The notes under the pieces: model-generated
What the model was told of the DNA's origin: nothing
What the model saw: only the letters and a program-made list of their open reading frames with translations
The model's database searches: none
Shown: piece after piece, positions 45,748-54,861 of the stretch
Numbering within the stretch: the first letter of the stretch is position 1
How the letters are laid out: each line of letters begins with the position of its first letter
From: Aquaspirillum serpens DSM 68
GTDB lineage: Bacteria; Pseudomonadota; Gammaproteobacteria; Burkholderiales; Aquaspirillaceae
Direction of reading: 5' to 3'
NCBI RefSeq assembly: GCF_000420525.1
Contig: NZ_ATVC01000001.1
Coordinates: 35,579 to 99,578, forward strand
Length of the DNA stretch: 64,000 bases
Position numbers and translations under genes: made by a program

Positions 45748-47751
45748 TTAAGCTGCAGATTGCGCAATGCGCGGATAGCGTTTTGCTTCAGCAATCTTGA
45801 GGTCTGCACGCACCATGCCGACTCGACCATCTTCAAACTTCACCTGAGTTTCAATCAGGCAATGGTTGACGTCTGCATACAGCGCATCAATCAAGACACC
45901 ATATTTATCCGCAATAAAACGCCGCCGCACTTTACGGGTCCGGGTCAGTTCGCCATCATCCGCATCCAACTCTTTATGCAAGATCAAGAAGCGTTTGATT
46001 TGCGAATTCCCCAAGCGAGGGTCTGCTGCCAAGTCGGCATTCACTTTTTCGACACATTCACGAATCAGCTCATACACCGCATCTTGTCCGGCTAAGTCGG
46101 TATAACCGGTGTAAGCCAAGCCGCGTTTTTCTGCCCAACTGCCCACCGCCGACAGGTCGATGTTGATAAAGGCACAAGCGTTTTCGCGTTTGTCACCAAA
46201 CGCCACCACTTCTTTGATGTAGGGGAAGAATTTGAGTTTGTTCTCGATGTATTTCGGTGCAAACATCGAGCCATCGATAAATTTACCCACGTCTTTGGCG
46301 CGGTCGATGATTTTCAGATGACCATCATCATCAAAGAACCCTGCATCACCGGTGAGCACCCAACCATCTGGGGTCATGGTTTCTGCAGTTGCATCAGGAC
46401 GATTCCAATAGCTGTGGAATACCCCTGGGCCTTTGAAAATCACTTCGCCGTTGTCATCAATCTTGACTTCAACGCCTGGCACCGGTGTCCCCACGGTATC
46501 GGGTTTCACTTGACCGTTTGGCTGGACACACACCATCACATAGGCTTCGGTCGAACCGTAGAGCTGTTTGATATTAATGTTTAAAGCACGATAGAAGTCG
46601 AACAGTTCTGGGCCAATCGCTTCACCGGCGGTGTAAGCCAATTTAATCCGCGAAAAACCCAACACATTTTTAATCGGGCCATAAACCAAGAAATTACCCA
46701 GTTGATAGCCCAACCAGTCCATAAAGGGCACCGGCTGTTTATCCACGATTTTCACGCCGACTTTTTTCGCGTGATCCATGAAATAGTTGAACATCCAGCG
46801 TTTGATTGGGCTGGCATCTTCCATGCGAATCGTGACTTGGGTGAGCAAGTTTTCATACACACGCGGCGGGGCAAAGTAGTAAGTTGGCCCAATCTCGCGC
46901 ATATCGGTCATCACAGTTTCAGACGACTCAGGGCAAGAGACGCAGAAACCGGCCACCATCGACTGCGCATAAGAGAACAAGTTATCGCCCACCCATGCCA
47001 TCGGCAGATAAGCCAATACTTCTTCTTGATCGGTCAGGCCTTCCATCTGATCGGTCAGGCCTTCCATCTGCACGCTATTGCGAGCGGTGATAATCATACT
47101 GTTGTAGGTATGAGCCACCCCTTTAGGGTTACCGGTGGTACCCGAGGTGTAGAGCATGATGGCGAGGTCTTCGCCTTTGCCACCATCAACTTGGCCTTGA
47201 AAAAACTCAGGATGTTCGTCGTGATAAATCCGACCCGAGCCCAAGACTTCGGCGGCAGCATGCAAGAAAGGCTGGTTGTAATGACGCATCCCGCGCGGGT
47301 CGTCATATACCACGTGCTCAAGATTTGGCAGGCGATCGTGGATTTCTAACAGCTTATCGACCTGTTCTTGGTCTTCCACTACCGCCAATTTCACCCCAGC
47401 ATCTTGCAACACAAAGACCATTTCTTCCGCTACCGAATCTTGATACATCGGCAATGGAATTGCACCCAAACACTGCGCAGCAGCAATCGTCCAATATAGA
47501 CGGGGGCGGTTATCTCCAATAATTGCCACTCGATCACCGCGAGCCAAACCTAGGGCAGCAAAGCCGCAAGCTAATGCTTGCACCTCGGCAGCAATTTCGC
47601 GCCAAGTCCATGTTTGCCAAATCCCTAGGTCTTTCTCTCGCATGGCGGGACGATCACCGCGCACGCGGGCGTGTTCTTGCAACAGCTTGGGAAAGGTATC
47701 TGTGCTTTGCCGTGCTTGGGCTGCTGCACCGATGTTTTCCGGTTTCGCCAT
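45748..47751 (-). CDS. AMP-dependent long-chain acyl-CoA synthetase family protein
   Basis: A 667-residue adenylate-forming enzyme. P-loop MLYTSGTTGNPKGVAH (~residues 195-210), A5 YGSTEAYV (~400) and A7 WVLTGDAGFFDDDGHLKIIDRAKD (shown in part: LTGDAGFFDDDGH, ~475). It resembles the acyl-CoA synthetases that head Liv-type transporter operons in betaproteobacteria. The start at 47751 has GGAG 9 bp upstream. A 21-bp exact tandem duplication gives MEGLTDQ twice near residues 230-243; it is in frame and the enzyme may still work. A LiuR-type box lies 74 bp upstream. Confidence 0.83.
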   Translation of the reverse strand: MAKPENIGAAAQARQSTDTFPKLLQEHARVRGDRPAMREKDLGIWQTWTWREIAAEVQALACGFAALGLARGDRVAIIGDNRPRLYWTIAAAQCLGAIPLPMYQDSVAEEMVFVLQDAGVKLAVVEDQEQVDKLLEIHDRLPNLEHVVYDDPRGMRHYNQPFLHAAAEVLGSGRIYHDEHPEFFQGQVDGGKGEDLAIMLYTSGTTGNPKGVAHTYNSMIITARNSVQMEGLTDQMEGLTDQEEVLAYLPMAWVGDNLFSYAQSMVAGFCVSCPESSETVMTDMREIGPTYYFAPPRVYENLLTQVTIRMEDASPIKRWMFNYFMDHAKKVGVKIVDKQPVPFMDWLGYQLGNFLVYGPIKNVLGFSRIKLAYTAGEAIGPELFDFYRALNINIKQLYGSTEAYVMVCVQPNGQVKPDTVGTPVPGVEVKIDDNGEVIFKGPGVFHSYWNRPDATAETMTPDGWVLTGDAGFFDDDGHLKIIDRAKDVGKFIDGSMFAPKYIENKLKFFPYIKEVVAFGDKRENACAFINIDLSAVGSWAEKRGLAYTGYTDLAGQDAVYELIRECVEKVNADLAADPRLGNSQIKRFLILHKELDADDGELTRTRKVRRRFIADKYGVLIDALYADVNHCLIETQVKFEDGRVGMVRADLKIAEAKRYPRIAQSAA
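47027..47070. repeat. Exact 21-bp tandem duplication inside the acyl-CoA synthetase gene
   Basis: Unit of 21 bp (starts TGATCGGTCAGG) at 47027-47047 and 47048-47068, identical, with two more matching bases. It inserts seven residues (MEGLTDQ) in frame. Confidence 0.95.
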
Positions 47752-47824
47752 CGTTGTTGTCTCCATCCTCATTTGTCCTGTGATACCGATTTTTCGGCTA
47801 CCGTCTCTTGCGGCTTTTTCTGAC

Positions 47825-47842
47825 GTTGACGTTAACGTCAAC
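47825..47842. promoter_or_regulatory. LiuR-type operator upstream of the acyl-CoA synthetase operon
   Basis: Perfect 18-bp palindrome GTTGACGTTAACGTCAAC, 74 bp before the 47751 start. The same core ACGTTAACGT occurs at 48825-48842 and 49504-49521. It matches the motif known for MerR-family LiuR regulators of branched-chain amino acid and acyl-CoA degradation, and a MerR gene is adjacent. Confidence 0.75.
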
Positions 47843-47892
47843 TTGTTTTGACACAGTAAATCCGATTTATGCGCTCATGACAACTTATTTTT

Positions 47893-47907
47893 ATGCTGCA
47901 CCGCAAA
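47893..47907. promoter_or_regulatory. TGC motif upstream of the acyl-CoA synthetase
   Basis: ATGCTGCACCGCAAA, similar to the phasin and lldP upstream motif ATGCTKCACTGCAACATGG. A partial match only, so weak. Confidence 0.3.
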
Positions 47908-47920
47908 AAATAGTCGGCTC

Positions 47921-48769
47921 TCACTGATCATAACGATAAAAACCTTGGCCCGATTTACGGCCCAAATGCCCTGCAGCCACTTTCTGTACCAACAATGGGC
48001 AAGCACGATATTTACTGTCACGGAATTCGTGATACAACACATCCATAATTGCCAAGCAGGTATCCAAACCAATCAAATCCGCCAACGCCAATGGGCCAAT
48101 CGGATGGTTCATGCCGAGCTTCATCACGGTATCAATTGCCTCGGGGGTGGCAATACCCTCATACAAGCAAAACACCGCCTCGTTAATCATCGGCATCAAC
48201 ACCCGATTGGAAACAAAGCCAGGGGCATCGTTAACCGATACTGGCGTTTTGCCCAATCGTTCCGCCAACGCTACGGTGGCAGCGTGAGTAGCGTCATCAG
48301 TTTGTAAAGCACGAATAATTTCAACCAGTTGCATCACCGGCACCGGATTCATAAAGTGCATACCGATGGCGCGTTGCGGCTGGCTAACTTGTGCCGCCAA
48401 GACGGTGAGCGAAATGGAAGACGTATTCGAGGCAATAATCGCCTCGGGCCGTACCAAAGCCGATAGCTGACGCAAAATATCAATCTTGATTTCCAGCCGT
48501 TCGGTCGCGGCTTCAATCGCAATATCCACCGCCGCCAAATCAGCCATCTCATTGCTAAAGACAATCCGACTTAACACGGCATCTGGATCGCTCAATTGCC
48601 CTTTTTTCACCAACCGTGCCAAGCTGTTGGCAATCGTCGCTTGCGCTTTTTCTAATGCCTTACTGCTCACATCGGTCAACACCACCGATAACCCCGCCAT
48701 GGCACAGACTTGGGCAATCCCATTCCCCATCTGTCCGGCGCCGACCACACCGACACTTTGAATTTCCAT
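47921..48769 (-). CDS. 3-Hydroxyacyl-CoA dehydrogenase (3-hydroxybutyryl-CoA dehydrogenase type)
   Basis: A 282-residue HCDH. N-terminal NAD motif VGVVGAGQMGNGIAQVCA, catalytic His in IGMHFMNPVPVMQLVEII (~residues 136-153), and C-terminal domain GFVSNRVLMPMINEA and LGMNHPIGPLALADLIGLD. The start at 48769 has AAGGG 8 bp upstream and gives the usual N-terminus. It converts 3-hydroxyacyl-CoA to 3-oxoacyl-CoA and fits next to the thiolase. Divergent from the MerR regulator with a LiuR-type box in between. Confidence 0.9.
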   Translation of the reverse strand: MEIQSVGVVGAGQMGNGIAQVCAMAGLSVVLTDVSSKALEKAQATIANSLARLVKKGQLSDPDAVLSRIVFSNEMADLAAVDIAIEAATERLEIKIDILRQLSALVRPEAIIASNTSSISLTVLAAQVSQPQRAIGMHFMNPVPVMQLVEIIRALQTDDATHAATVALAERLGKTPVSVNDAPGFVSNRVLMPMINEAVFCLYEGIATPEAIDTVMKLGMNHPIGPLALADLIGLDTCLAIMDVLYHEFRDSKYRACPLLVQKVAAGHLGRKSGQGFYRYDQ

Positions 48770-48824
48770 CGCGTTAGCCCTTTTCAGTAAATTGTTTGAC
48801 AAACCACAACTACGTTACTATCAC

Positions 48825-48842
48825 GTTTACGTTAACGTCAAC
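48825..48842. promoter_or_regulatory. LiuR-type operator between hydroxyacyl-CoA dehydrogenase and merR
   Basis: GTTTACGTTAACGTCAAC, near-perfect 18-bp palindrome, 56 bp upstream of the 48769 start and 127 bp upstream of the MerR start; it may control both. Confidence 0.72.
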
Positions 48843-48968
48843 ATGCAGCAGCAAATCTGCCGATGTAAACAATGGTCTTACCACACGATGTTTTTTGTCA
48901 TTTCCTGCAATTTTCTCCCTCACTCTCAGGGTGATGAGTAAAATTAGCGACTTTTGCGACCTGCTATC

Positions 48969-49440
48969 ATGATTCACGGTAAAGAAAAGACTTTCACCAT
49001 CAGCGAGCTGGCGCGCGAGTTTGATGTCACCACCCGAACCATCCGCCACTATGAAGAACAAGGCCTGTTGGCACCAGAACGGCGCGGACAACATCGGATT
49101 TATTCTCCGCGCGACCGCATCCGCCTTTTGCTGACGCTACGCGGCAAACGGATTGGCCTTACATTACAAGAGATCCGTGAACTGTTTAATCTCTATGATG
49201 CCACCAATGATCTATGATGCCACCAATGATGAAGAGCCCCAGCTGCTTGAATTCATGCGCATTTTGTCGCAACGTGAACGGTTGTTATTGCAACAAATCG
49301 AAGACATCAAACTGGTGACCAAAGAGATTCGCAACCTTAAAGCACAATGTGAACGCCTGTTGGAAAAACGCTGTGGTGGCCCCGGTTCATCCAGTGAAGA
49401 CAGCGAACCAGAACCCGATTTAGGGCTTGACGAGGTCTAA
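48969..49440 (+). pseudogene. MerR-family regulator (LiuR-like), frameshifted by a 19-bp tandem duplication
   Basis: The N-terminal 82 residues form an intact MerR HTH (TISELAREFDVTTRTIRHYEE, then GLLAPERRGQHRIYSPRDR; shown in part). The frame then breaks inside an exact 19-bp tandem duplication (49192-49229). In the next frame the C-terminal coiled coil continues (LLEFMRILSQRERLLLQQI through to the acidic tail). Removing one copy restores a 150-residue LiuR-like protein. The product would repress the degradation genes that carry ACGTTAACGT boxes. The rest of the gene looks undamaged, so the lesion is recent or artefactual. Confidence 0.8.
49192..49229. repeat. Exact 19-bp tandem duplication that frameshifts merR
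   Basis: Unit TCTATGATGCCACCAATGA at 49192-49210 and 49211-49229. Nineteen is not a multiple of three; deleting one copy joins the two merR frames. Confidence 0.95.
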
Positions 49441-49503
49441 ACTGCGTTTTACCGTTGCGGAAACACAACAGACCGACAGCAGCGGTCTTTTTTTCAGTGA
49501 CAA

Positions 49504-49521
49504 CTTTACGTTAACGTAAAC
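49504..49521. promoter_or_regulatory. LiuR-type operator upstream of thiolase
   Basis: CTTTACGTTAACGTAAAC, containing the perfect 16-bp palindrome TTTACGTTAACGTAAA, 35 bp before the thiolase ATG, between it and the merR stop. Confidence 0.75.
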
Positions 49522-49555
49522 GAGAACATACCTCACGCAAAGATAAGGAAATATC

Positions 49556-50743
49556 ATGAGCCAAGCAGATCCAATTGTGATTGTGAGTGCCGTACGCACG
49601 CCAATGGGCGGTTTTCAGGGCGATTTCAACAGCCTCACCGCCAGCCAACTCGGTGCCACCGCCATTGCCGCCGCCGTCGAACGTGCCGGCATCAGCGGTG
49701 AAGATGTCCAAGAAGCAGTGATGGGATGTGTCTTGCCGGCTGGACAAGGCCAAGCTCCAGCACGGCAAGCAGTGTTGGGTGCCAAGCTGCCATTGTCGGT
49801 CAACTGCACCACCATCAACAAAATGTGCGGCTCGGGCATGAAAGCGATTATGTTTGCCCATGACATGTTGCTGGCCGGTAGCAATCAAGTGATGGTCGCA
49901 GGCGGCATGGAGAGCATGAGCCAAGCACCCTATTTGTTGCCGAAGGCGCGTGGCGGTTTCCGTCTCGGGCATGGCGATATCAAAGACCACATGTTCTTGG
50001 ATGGCCTAGAAGATGCCTACGACAAAGGCAAACTGATGGGTTGGTTTGCTGAAATTTGCGCAGAAAAATACGGCTTTAGCCGTGAAGCACAGGATGAATT
50101 TGCTGTCCGTTCATTACAACGGGCGCAACATGCGATTCAAAGCGGCTTATTCAAAGCAGAAATTGCCCCAGTAACCGTTGCCGGTCGCAAAGGGGATGTG
50201 TTGATCGAAAACGATGAACAACCACTCAAAGCCAATCTGGAAAAAATCCCGACCTTAAAGCCGGCCTTCAAAAAAGACGGCACTGTTACCCCCGCCAACT
50301 CCAGCTCAATCTCTGACGGCGCAGCCGCCGTGGTGATGATGAAACTGAGCGAAGCAGAAAAACACGGTCTGAAACCGATTGCCAAAATTGTCGGTCATAG
50401 CACCCACGCCCACGAACCAGCATGGTTCAGCACCGCGCCGGTCGATGCGATGCGTAAATTGCTCAATCAAATCGGCTGGACTACCGACGATGTCGATTTG
50501 TACGAAATCAACGAAGCGTTTGCGGTGGTCACAATGGCAGCGATGCACGACTTGGCTTTGCCAGCAGACAAAGTGAATGTGCGTGGCGGCGCATGTGCCC
50601 TCGGTCATCCCATCGGAGCCTCCGGCGCCCGCATTGTGGTGACGTTATTGGCGGCCTTGCAGCAAACCGGCGGCAAACGTGGCATGGCCAGCTTGTGCAT
50701 CGGCGGCGGTGAAGCCACTGCTCTGGCAGTCGAATTACTGTAA
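49556..50743 (+). CDS. Acetyl-CoA acetyltransferase (thiolase)
   Basis: A 395-residue biosynthetic-type thiolase (PhaA/AtoB). Active-site Cys in NKMCGSGMKAIM (~residue 88), His in NEAFAVVTMAAMHD (~residue 321-334), and C-terminal GGACALGHPIGASGAR with the second Cys and His (~345-360). It could work in ketone/acyl-CoA degradation or provide acetoacetyl-CoA for PHA. It sits under a LiuR-type box and is followed by an acyl-CoA dehydrogenase. Confidence 0.92.
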   Translation: MSQADPIVIVSAVRTPMGGFQGDFNSLTASQLGATAIAAAVERAGISGEDVQEAVMGCVLPAGQGQAPARQAVLGAKLPLSVNCTTINKMCGSGMKAIMFAHDMLLAGSNQVMVAGGMESMSQAPYLLPKARGGFRLGHGDIKDHMFLDGLEDAYDKGKLMGWFAEICAEKYGFSREAQDEFAVRSLQRAQHAIQSGLFKAEIAPVTVAGRKGDVLIENDEQPLKANLEKIPTLKPAFKKDGTVTPANSSSISDGAAAVVMMKLSEAEKHGLKPIAKIVGHSTHAHEPAWFSTAPVDAMRKLLNQIGWTTDDVDLYEINEAFAVVTMAAMHDLALPADKVNVRGGACALGHPIGASGARIVVTLLAALQQTGGKRGMASLCIGGGEATALAVELL

Positions 50744-50797
50744 TTCATGTTCCCACTGCCACCGCAGTGGGACTTACGTTTTCAACAGGAGGCAGAC

Positions 50798-51934
50798 ATG
50801 CTGCTGTCGAGTGAACATCGGATGTTGCAAGACACCTTGCGCGATTTTGCCGAACAAGAACTCAAACCTCATGCCGCACAATGGGCACAAAACCACACTT
50901 TCCCTGCCGAGGCTTTGCGTAAATTAGGCGAGTTGGGGTTATTCGGTATTACGGTACCGACAGAATGGGGCGGGGCTGGTTTGGACACCCTCGCCGCCGC
51001 AGTGGCACTTGAAGAAATTGCCGCTGGAGATGGCTCAGTTTCCACCATTATTTCTGTTACCAACTCGGTCGGATGTGGCCCGATTGAACGCTTTGGTAAT
51101 GAATGGCAAAAAGAGCAATTCTTAAAACGCATGGCAAGTGGAGAATGGCTCGGCGCATTTTGTTTGACTGAGCCGCATGTGGGTTCGGATGCCGGTGCTA
51201 TTCGTACCCGCGCCGTACGCGAAGGCGATGAATATGTCTTGAACGGTGCCAAACAGTTTATTACTTCGGGCAAAAACGCCGATGTTGCGATTGTAATTGC
51301 CGTTACTGACCCCACCGCCGGTAAAAAAGGCATCTCCGCCTTTATCGTCCCGACATCGACCCCCGGCTATATCGTGGCCAAAGTCGAAGAAAAGATGGGG
51401 CAAGCCGCCAGCGATACCTGCGCCATCATGTTCGACAATTGCCGTATTCCAGCCAGCCATCGACTGGGGCAAGAAGGCGAGGGCTATAAAATTGCGCTGG
51501 CTAACTTAGAGTCGGGGCGGATTGGCATTGCAGCACAAGCCTTAGGCATGGCACGCGCAGCGTTGGAATGTGCGGTAGCGTATGCCAAAGAGCGCGAAAG
51601 CTTCGGCCAAGTGATTTTTGATCACCAAGCCGTCGGTTTCCGCCTCGCCGATGCCGCCACCCAACTAGAAGCCGCCCGCCAATTGGTATGGCATGCCGCT
51701 AGTTTGAAAGATGCCGGTTTGCCGTGTTTGAAAGAGGCGTCGATGGCCAAGCTATTTGCCTCGGAAATGGCAGAACGGGTGTGCTCTGCTGCGCTCCAAA
51801 CCCTCGGCGGCTATGGCTATCTGAGTGATTATCCGATCGAACGTATTGCACGCGATGTACGGGTCACCCAGATTTATGAAGGCACCAGCGATATCCAAAA
51901 ATTGGTGATTGCTCGTGCCTTGGCCCAAGGCTAG
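50798..51934 (+). CDS. Acyl-CoA dehydrogenase (short/branched-chain type)
   Basis: A 378-residue FAD enzyme. FAD motif [16 protein letters not shown] (~residues 124-139), [12 protein letters not shown], and C-terminal [18 protein letters not shown] with the catalytic Glu. An AGGAGG site precedes ATG 50798, which is chosen over an upstream in-frame ATG at 50747. Probably oxidises 2-methylbutyryl- or related acyl-CoA. Its TAG overlaps the TAG of the convergent lldR (CTAG shared). Confidence 0.88.
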   Translation: MLLSSEHRMLQDTLRDFAEQELKPHAAQWAQNHTFPAEALRKLGELGLFGITVPTEWGGAGLDTLAAAVALEEIAAGDGSVSTIISVTNSVGCGPIERFGNEWQKEQFLKRMASGEWLGAFCLTEPHVGSDAGAIRTRAVREGDEYVLNGAKQFITSGKNADVAIVIAVTDPTAGKKGISAFIVPTSTPGYIVAKVEEKMGQAASDTCAIMFDNCRIPASHRLGQEGEGYKIALANLESGRIGIAAQALGMARAALECAVAYAKERESFGQVIFDHQAVGFRLADAATQLEAARQLVWHAASLKDAGLPCLKEASMAKLFASEMAERVCSAALQTLGGYGYLSDYPIERIARDVRVTQIYEGTSDIQKLVIARALAQG

Positions 51935-52687
51935 GTTTGCTGCATCCGTTGTGTCCGCGCCATACGGCGGGCCTCTTGCTCCATTTCCATCAAAATGGTC
52001 TGCACATAGCGCAGGTGGGTATGACTCTCGGCCTGCGCTGTTTCCGGTTTGCCATCAATAATGGCGCGGAAAATCGCCGTGTGTTGCGCCATAATCCGTT
52101 CGCGAGTGTCTCCGCGTAAATACAAGCCACCGATATTGGTAATCACATTGCGCTGTAACAAGTCAAACAGCCCCTTGGTGGTATGAAATAACACCACGTT
52201 ATGGCTGGCTTCGGCGATGGTCAGATGAAATTGTGCATCTGCCGTTCGTTCCTTCTCGTGCCAAATCTTGGCTGTGATAAGCATCTTCTAATTCTTCAAA
52301 CCGCTCGATCAATAGTGCCTTATCGACCTGATTTGCCCGTAGCGCGGCATAGTAGGCACTGGCCCCTTCAATCGCCAAACGATATTCCAACAAATCACTG
52401 TGCACATCGGGATGTCGTTCTAATAGGGCCAACAAGGGATCGGAAAAAGCATGACCGATGGTGTTTGCCACATACGTCCCACCGCCTTGCCGACTGAGTA
52501 ACAAACCGCGTGCCACCAACTTTTGAATTGCCTCGCGCAACGAGGGCCGCGATACACCAAAGCGAGTGGCTAATTCACGTTCTGGCGGCAATTTTTCGCC
52601 CGCCTTAAACCGCCCCGCCAAAATCATATTTTCTAGTTCTGTCATCACCTCGTCAGATAAGCGACGTGGTGTACGCATGGTTGTCAT
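51931..52687 (-). pseudogene. lldR: GntR/FadR-type lactate regulator LldR, frameshifted by a 4-bp tandem duplication
   Basis: The N-terminal GntR wHTH (LPPERELATRFGVSRPSLREAI, shown as two parts: LPPERELATRF and GVSRPSLREAI) is intact and the FCD ligand-binding domain begins, then the frame is lost after LAREGT. In another frame TADAQFHLTIAEASHNVVLF continues to the C-terminus. The junction on the plus strand is CGTTCGTT (52243-52250), and removing one CGTT restores the frame. Start at 52687 has GGAG 6 bp upstream. It is divergent from lldP, with an LldR-type palindrome just upstream. Confidence 0.8.
52243..52250. repeat. 4-bp tandem duplication (CGTT x2) frameshifting lldR
   Basis: CGTTCGTT on the plus strand lies exactly where the two lldR reading frames need to be joined; loss of one CGTT gives a continuous frame of GntR family length. 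Confidence 0.7.
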
Positions 52688-52700
52688 GCCCAGCTCCAAA

Positions 52701-52713
52701 TTGGTCAGACCAA
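52701..52713. promoter_or_regulatory. LldR-type operator before lldR
   Basis: TTGGTCAGACCAA palindrome, 14 bp upstream of the lldR ATG. Similar to TTGGTCATACCAA before lldP. LldR is known to bind TTGGT/ACCAA-type palindromes, suggesting autoregulation. Confidence 0.65.
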
Positions 52714-52735
52714 AAATAAGCCATCCAAGTGGCAA

Positions 52736-53073
52736 GGCGGTCTGACATACAGGTTATGAAAATCGCAGTGGATTCTAGCCAAAATTTAGCGAAATATCAT
52801 AGCTAATCTACACAATTCCGGCAGTAAAACCAAACCGATTTTTTTCAAATAAAAACAAAAGACTAACTCAACATCAAACCGCTTACCCTAACGTAAACAG
52901 CCGCAATGCTTCACTGCAACATGGATAAACATTGACAGCCAGCAAATGTTTCATATTCAATGCCACAGGCTGTTTTGTAAATTGGTCATACCAAAAAAAC
53001 AGTCTATCCCTCTCGGCAGAGACCCTGCCTACATTTTGATAAAAAGACACACTCCGAGGAGGAGAAACCCAAA
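52736..53073. promoter_or_regulatory. 338-bp lldR-lldP divergent control region
   Basis: Holds, left to right, a degenerate LiuR-like box (52881-52898, GCTTACCCTAACGTAAAC, 14 of 18 positions shared with the thiolase box), a TGC motif (52906-52924, ATGCTTCACTGCAACATGG) and an LldR-type operator (52982-52994). No small gene seen. Confidence 0.5.
52982..52994. promoter_or_regulatory. LldR-type operator before lldP
   Basis: TTGGTCATACCAA, near-perfect palindrome 80 bp upstream of the lldP start; it is the second of two such sites in the lldR-lldP region. Confidence 0.68.
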
Positions 53074-54781
53074 ATGAGCCTAGGACTACAAGCCCTATTG
53101 GCATTTTCGCCGATCTTACTGGCGGCGATTTTGTTGATCGGCCTGCATTGGCCTGCAAAACGCGCCATGCCTGCCGTGTTCATTCTCACCGCCGCCATTG
53201 CACTGTTTGGTTGGGAGATGTCGTTTAACCGCGTATTGGCTTCGACACTGCAAGGCGCAGTGATTACGCTGTCGGTGTTGTGGATTATTTTTGGCGCAAT
53301 TTTGCTACTCAATACCCTGAAACATTCAGGGGGGATTGCCGCCATTCGCCATGGATTCACTCACATTAGCCCCGACCGCCGCATTCAGGCAGTGATTATC
53401 GCGTGGTTGTTTGGTTGCTTTATTGAGGGTGCTTCTGGTTTTGGTACACCAGCCGCCATCGCCGCGCCCTTGTTAGTGGCAATGGGTTTTCCGGCATTGG
53501 CTGCTGTGATGCTGGGTATGATGGTGCAATCGACTCCGGTGTCGTTTGGTGCCGTCGGAACCCCCATTATCATCGGTTTGAACAAAGGCTTAGACAGCGC
53601 CAGCATCACCGAACGCTTAGTCGCCAATGGCTCCGATTGGTCACATTATTTACAACTGATCACCAGCGAAGTGGCAATTTTGCATGCCCTGACCGGTTTC
53701 ATCATGCCAGTGTTAATGGTGATGATGATGACCCGCTACTTCGGTAAAAACCGCTCTTGGAAAGAAGGTTTGGAAGCAGTGCCGTTTGCTTTATTTGCTG
53801 GCTTGGCTTTTACCATTCCTTATGCTTTAACAGGCTTATTGTTAGGACCAGAATTTCCTTCTTTACTCGGTGCCTTAATTGGTTTAGCTATTGTAGTACC
53901 AGCCGCTAAAGTTGGTTTTTTGGTACCAAAGACAAGCTGGGATTTCGCGCCAGCCAAAGAATGGCCTAGCGAATGGATGGGTTCGATTGAAATTAAATTG
54001 GATGGTCTGAACGAACGTGCACCATTGGCCATCTGGAAAGCGTGGTTGCCATATATCTTGGTCGCTGGCTTATTGGTGTTATCGCGTGTCAGCCCAGACT
54101 TAAAAGCCTTTTTGACTGGCTTAGCTTGGAAAACCGGCGATATCTTGGGTGAAAAAGGCATTACCGAAAGCATTGCCCCGCTGTATCTGCCCGGGGGGAT
54201 CTTGGTTTTTGTGGTATTGCTGACGTTCTTTATCCACAACATGCGTGTCTCGGAACTGAAAGCCGCCATCGGTGAATCAAGCAAAGTCTTGTTTGGTGCG
54301 GGTTTTGTGCTGATGTTTACCGTCCCAATGGTGCGGATTTTGATCAACTCTGGCGTCAATGGTGCAGAGTTAGACAGTATGCCAATTGCCATGGCCAGTT
54401 TTGTCGCACAAACCTTTGGTGATGTGTACCCATTCTTTACCGCCACCGTCGGCGCGATGGGGGCGTTTATTGCCGGCTCCAACACCGTAAGCAATATGAT
54501 GTTGGCGCAGTATCAGTTTGGCGTTGCTGAATCACTCGGTAGAATCACTCGGTATCACCAGCGCGCTGATTGTAGCGATGCAAGCTGTCGGTGCTGCTGC
54601 CGGTAATATGGTGGCCATTCACAATGTCGTAGCGGCCTCGGCAACGGTTGGGCTGTTGGGCCGTGAAGGGGTTACCCTGCGCCGTACCTTAGTGCCAACG
54701 CTTTACTATCTGACAGTAGTGGGTATTTTGGGCACGATTGCCATTTATGGCTTAGGTGTTACCGATCCTTTATTGAAATAA
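53074..54781 (+). pseudogene. lldP: L-lactate permease LldP, frameshifted near the 3' end by a 13-bp tandem duplication
   Basis: The first frame encodes ~485 residues of a 12-plus-helix LctP/LldP permease (FGTPAAIAAPLLVAMGF, STPVSFGAVGTPIIIGL, AFIAGSNTVSNMM). It then derails at an exact 13-bp duplication (54529-54554). The next frame supplies the conserved C-terminus (GNMVAIHNVVAASATVGL). Removing one copy gives a 564-residue protein, close to LldP length. GGAGGAG precedes the ATG. The product would import lactate or glycolate with protons. As written it lacks its last two helices. Confidence 0.85.
54529..54554. repeat. Exact 13-bp tandem duplication frameshifting lldP
   Basis: Unit GAATCACTCGGTA at 54529-54541 and 54542-54554. 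Deleting one copy restores the AESLGITSAL reading frame of LldP. Confidence 0.95.
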
Positions 54782-54788
54782 TCACACC

Positions 54789-54812
54789 GGCTACCGCTTC
54801 TCAGCGGTAGCC
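54789..54812. terminator. Intercistronic hairpin lldP-lldE
   Basis: Perfect 9-bp stem GGCTACCGC / GCGGTAGCC with a TTCTCA loop, 8 bp past the lldP stop. No T tract; may adjust relative expression or mRNA stability rather than terminate. Confidence 0.5.
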
Positions 54813-54861
54813 CATCGCCGAGACAGTGTGGCACGTACCGCACCGCCACGAGGAGAAAGAA

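Noticed and set aside
46702..47349. 215-residue plus-strand frame
   Set aside because: Antisense to the acyl-CoA synthetase; carries the in-frame image of its 21-bp duplication; shadow.
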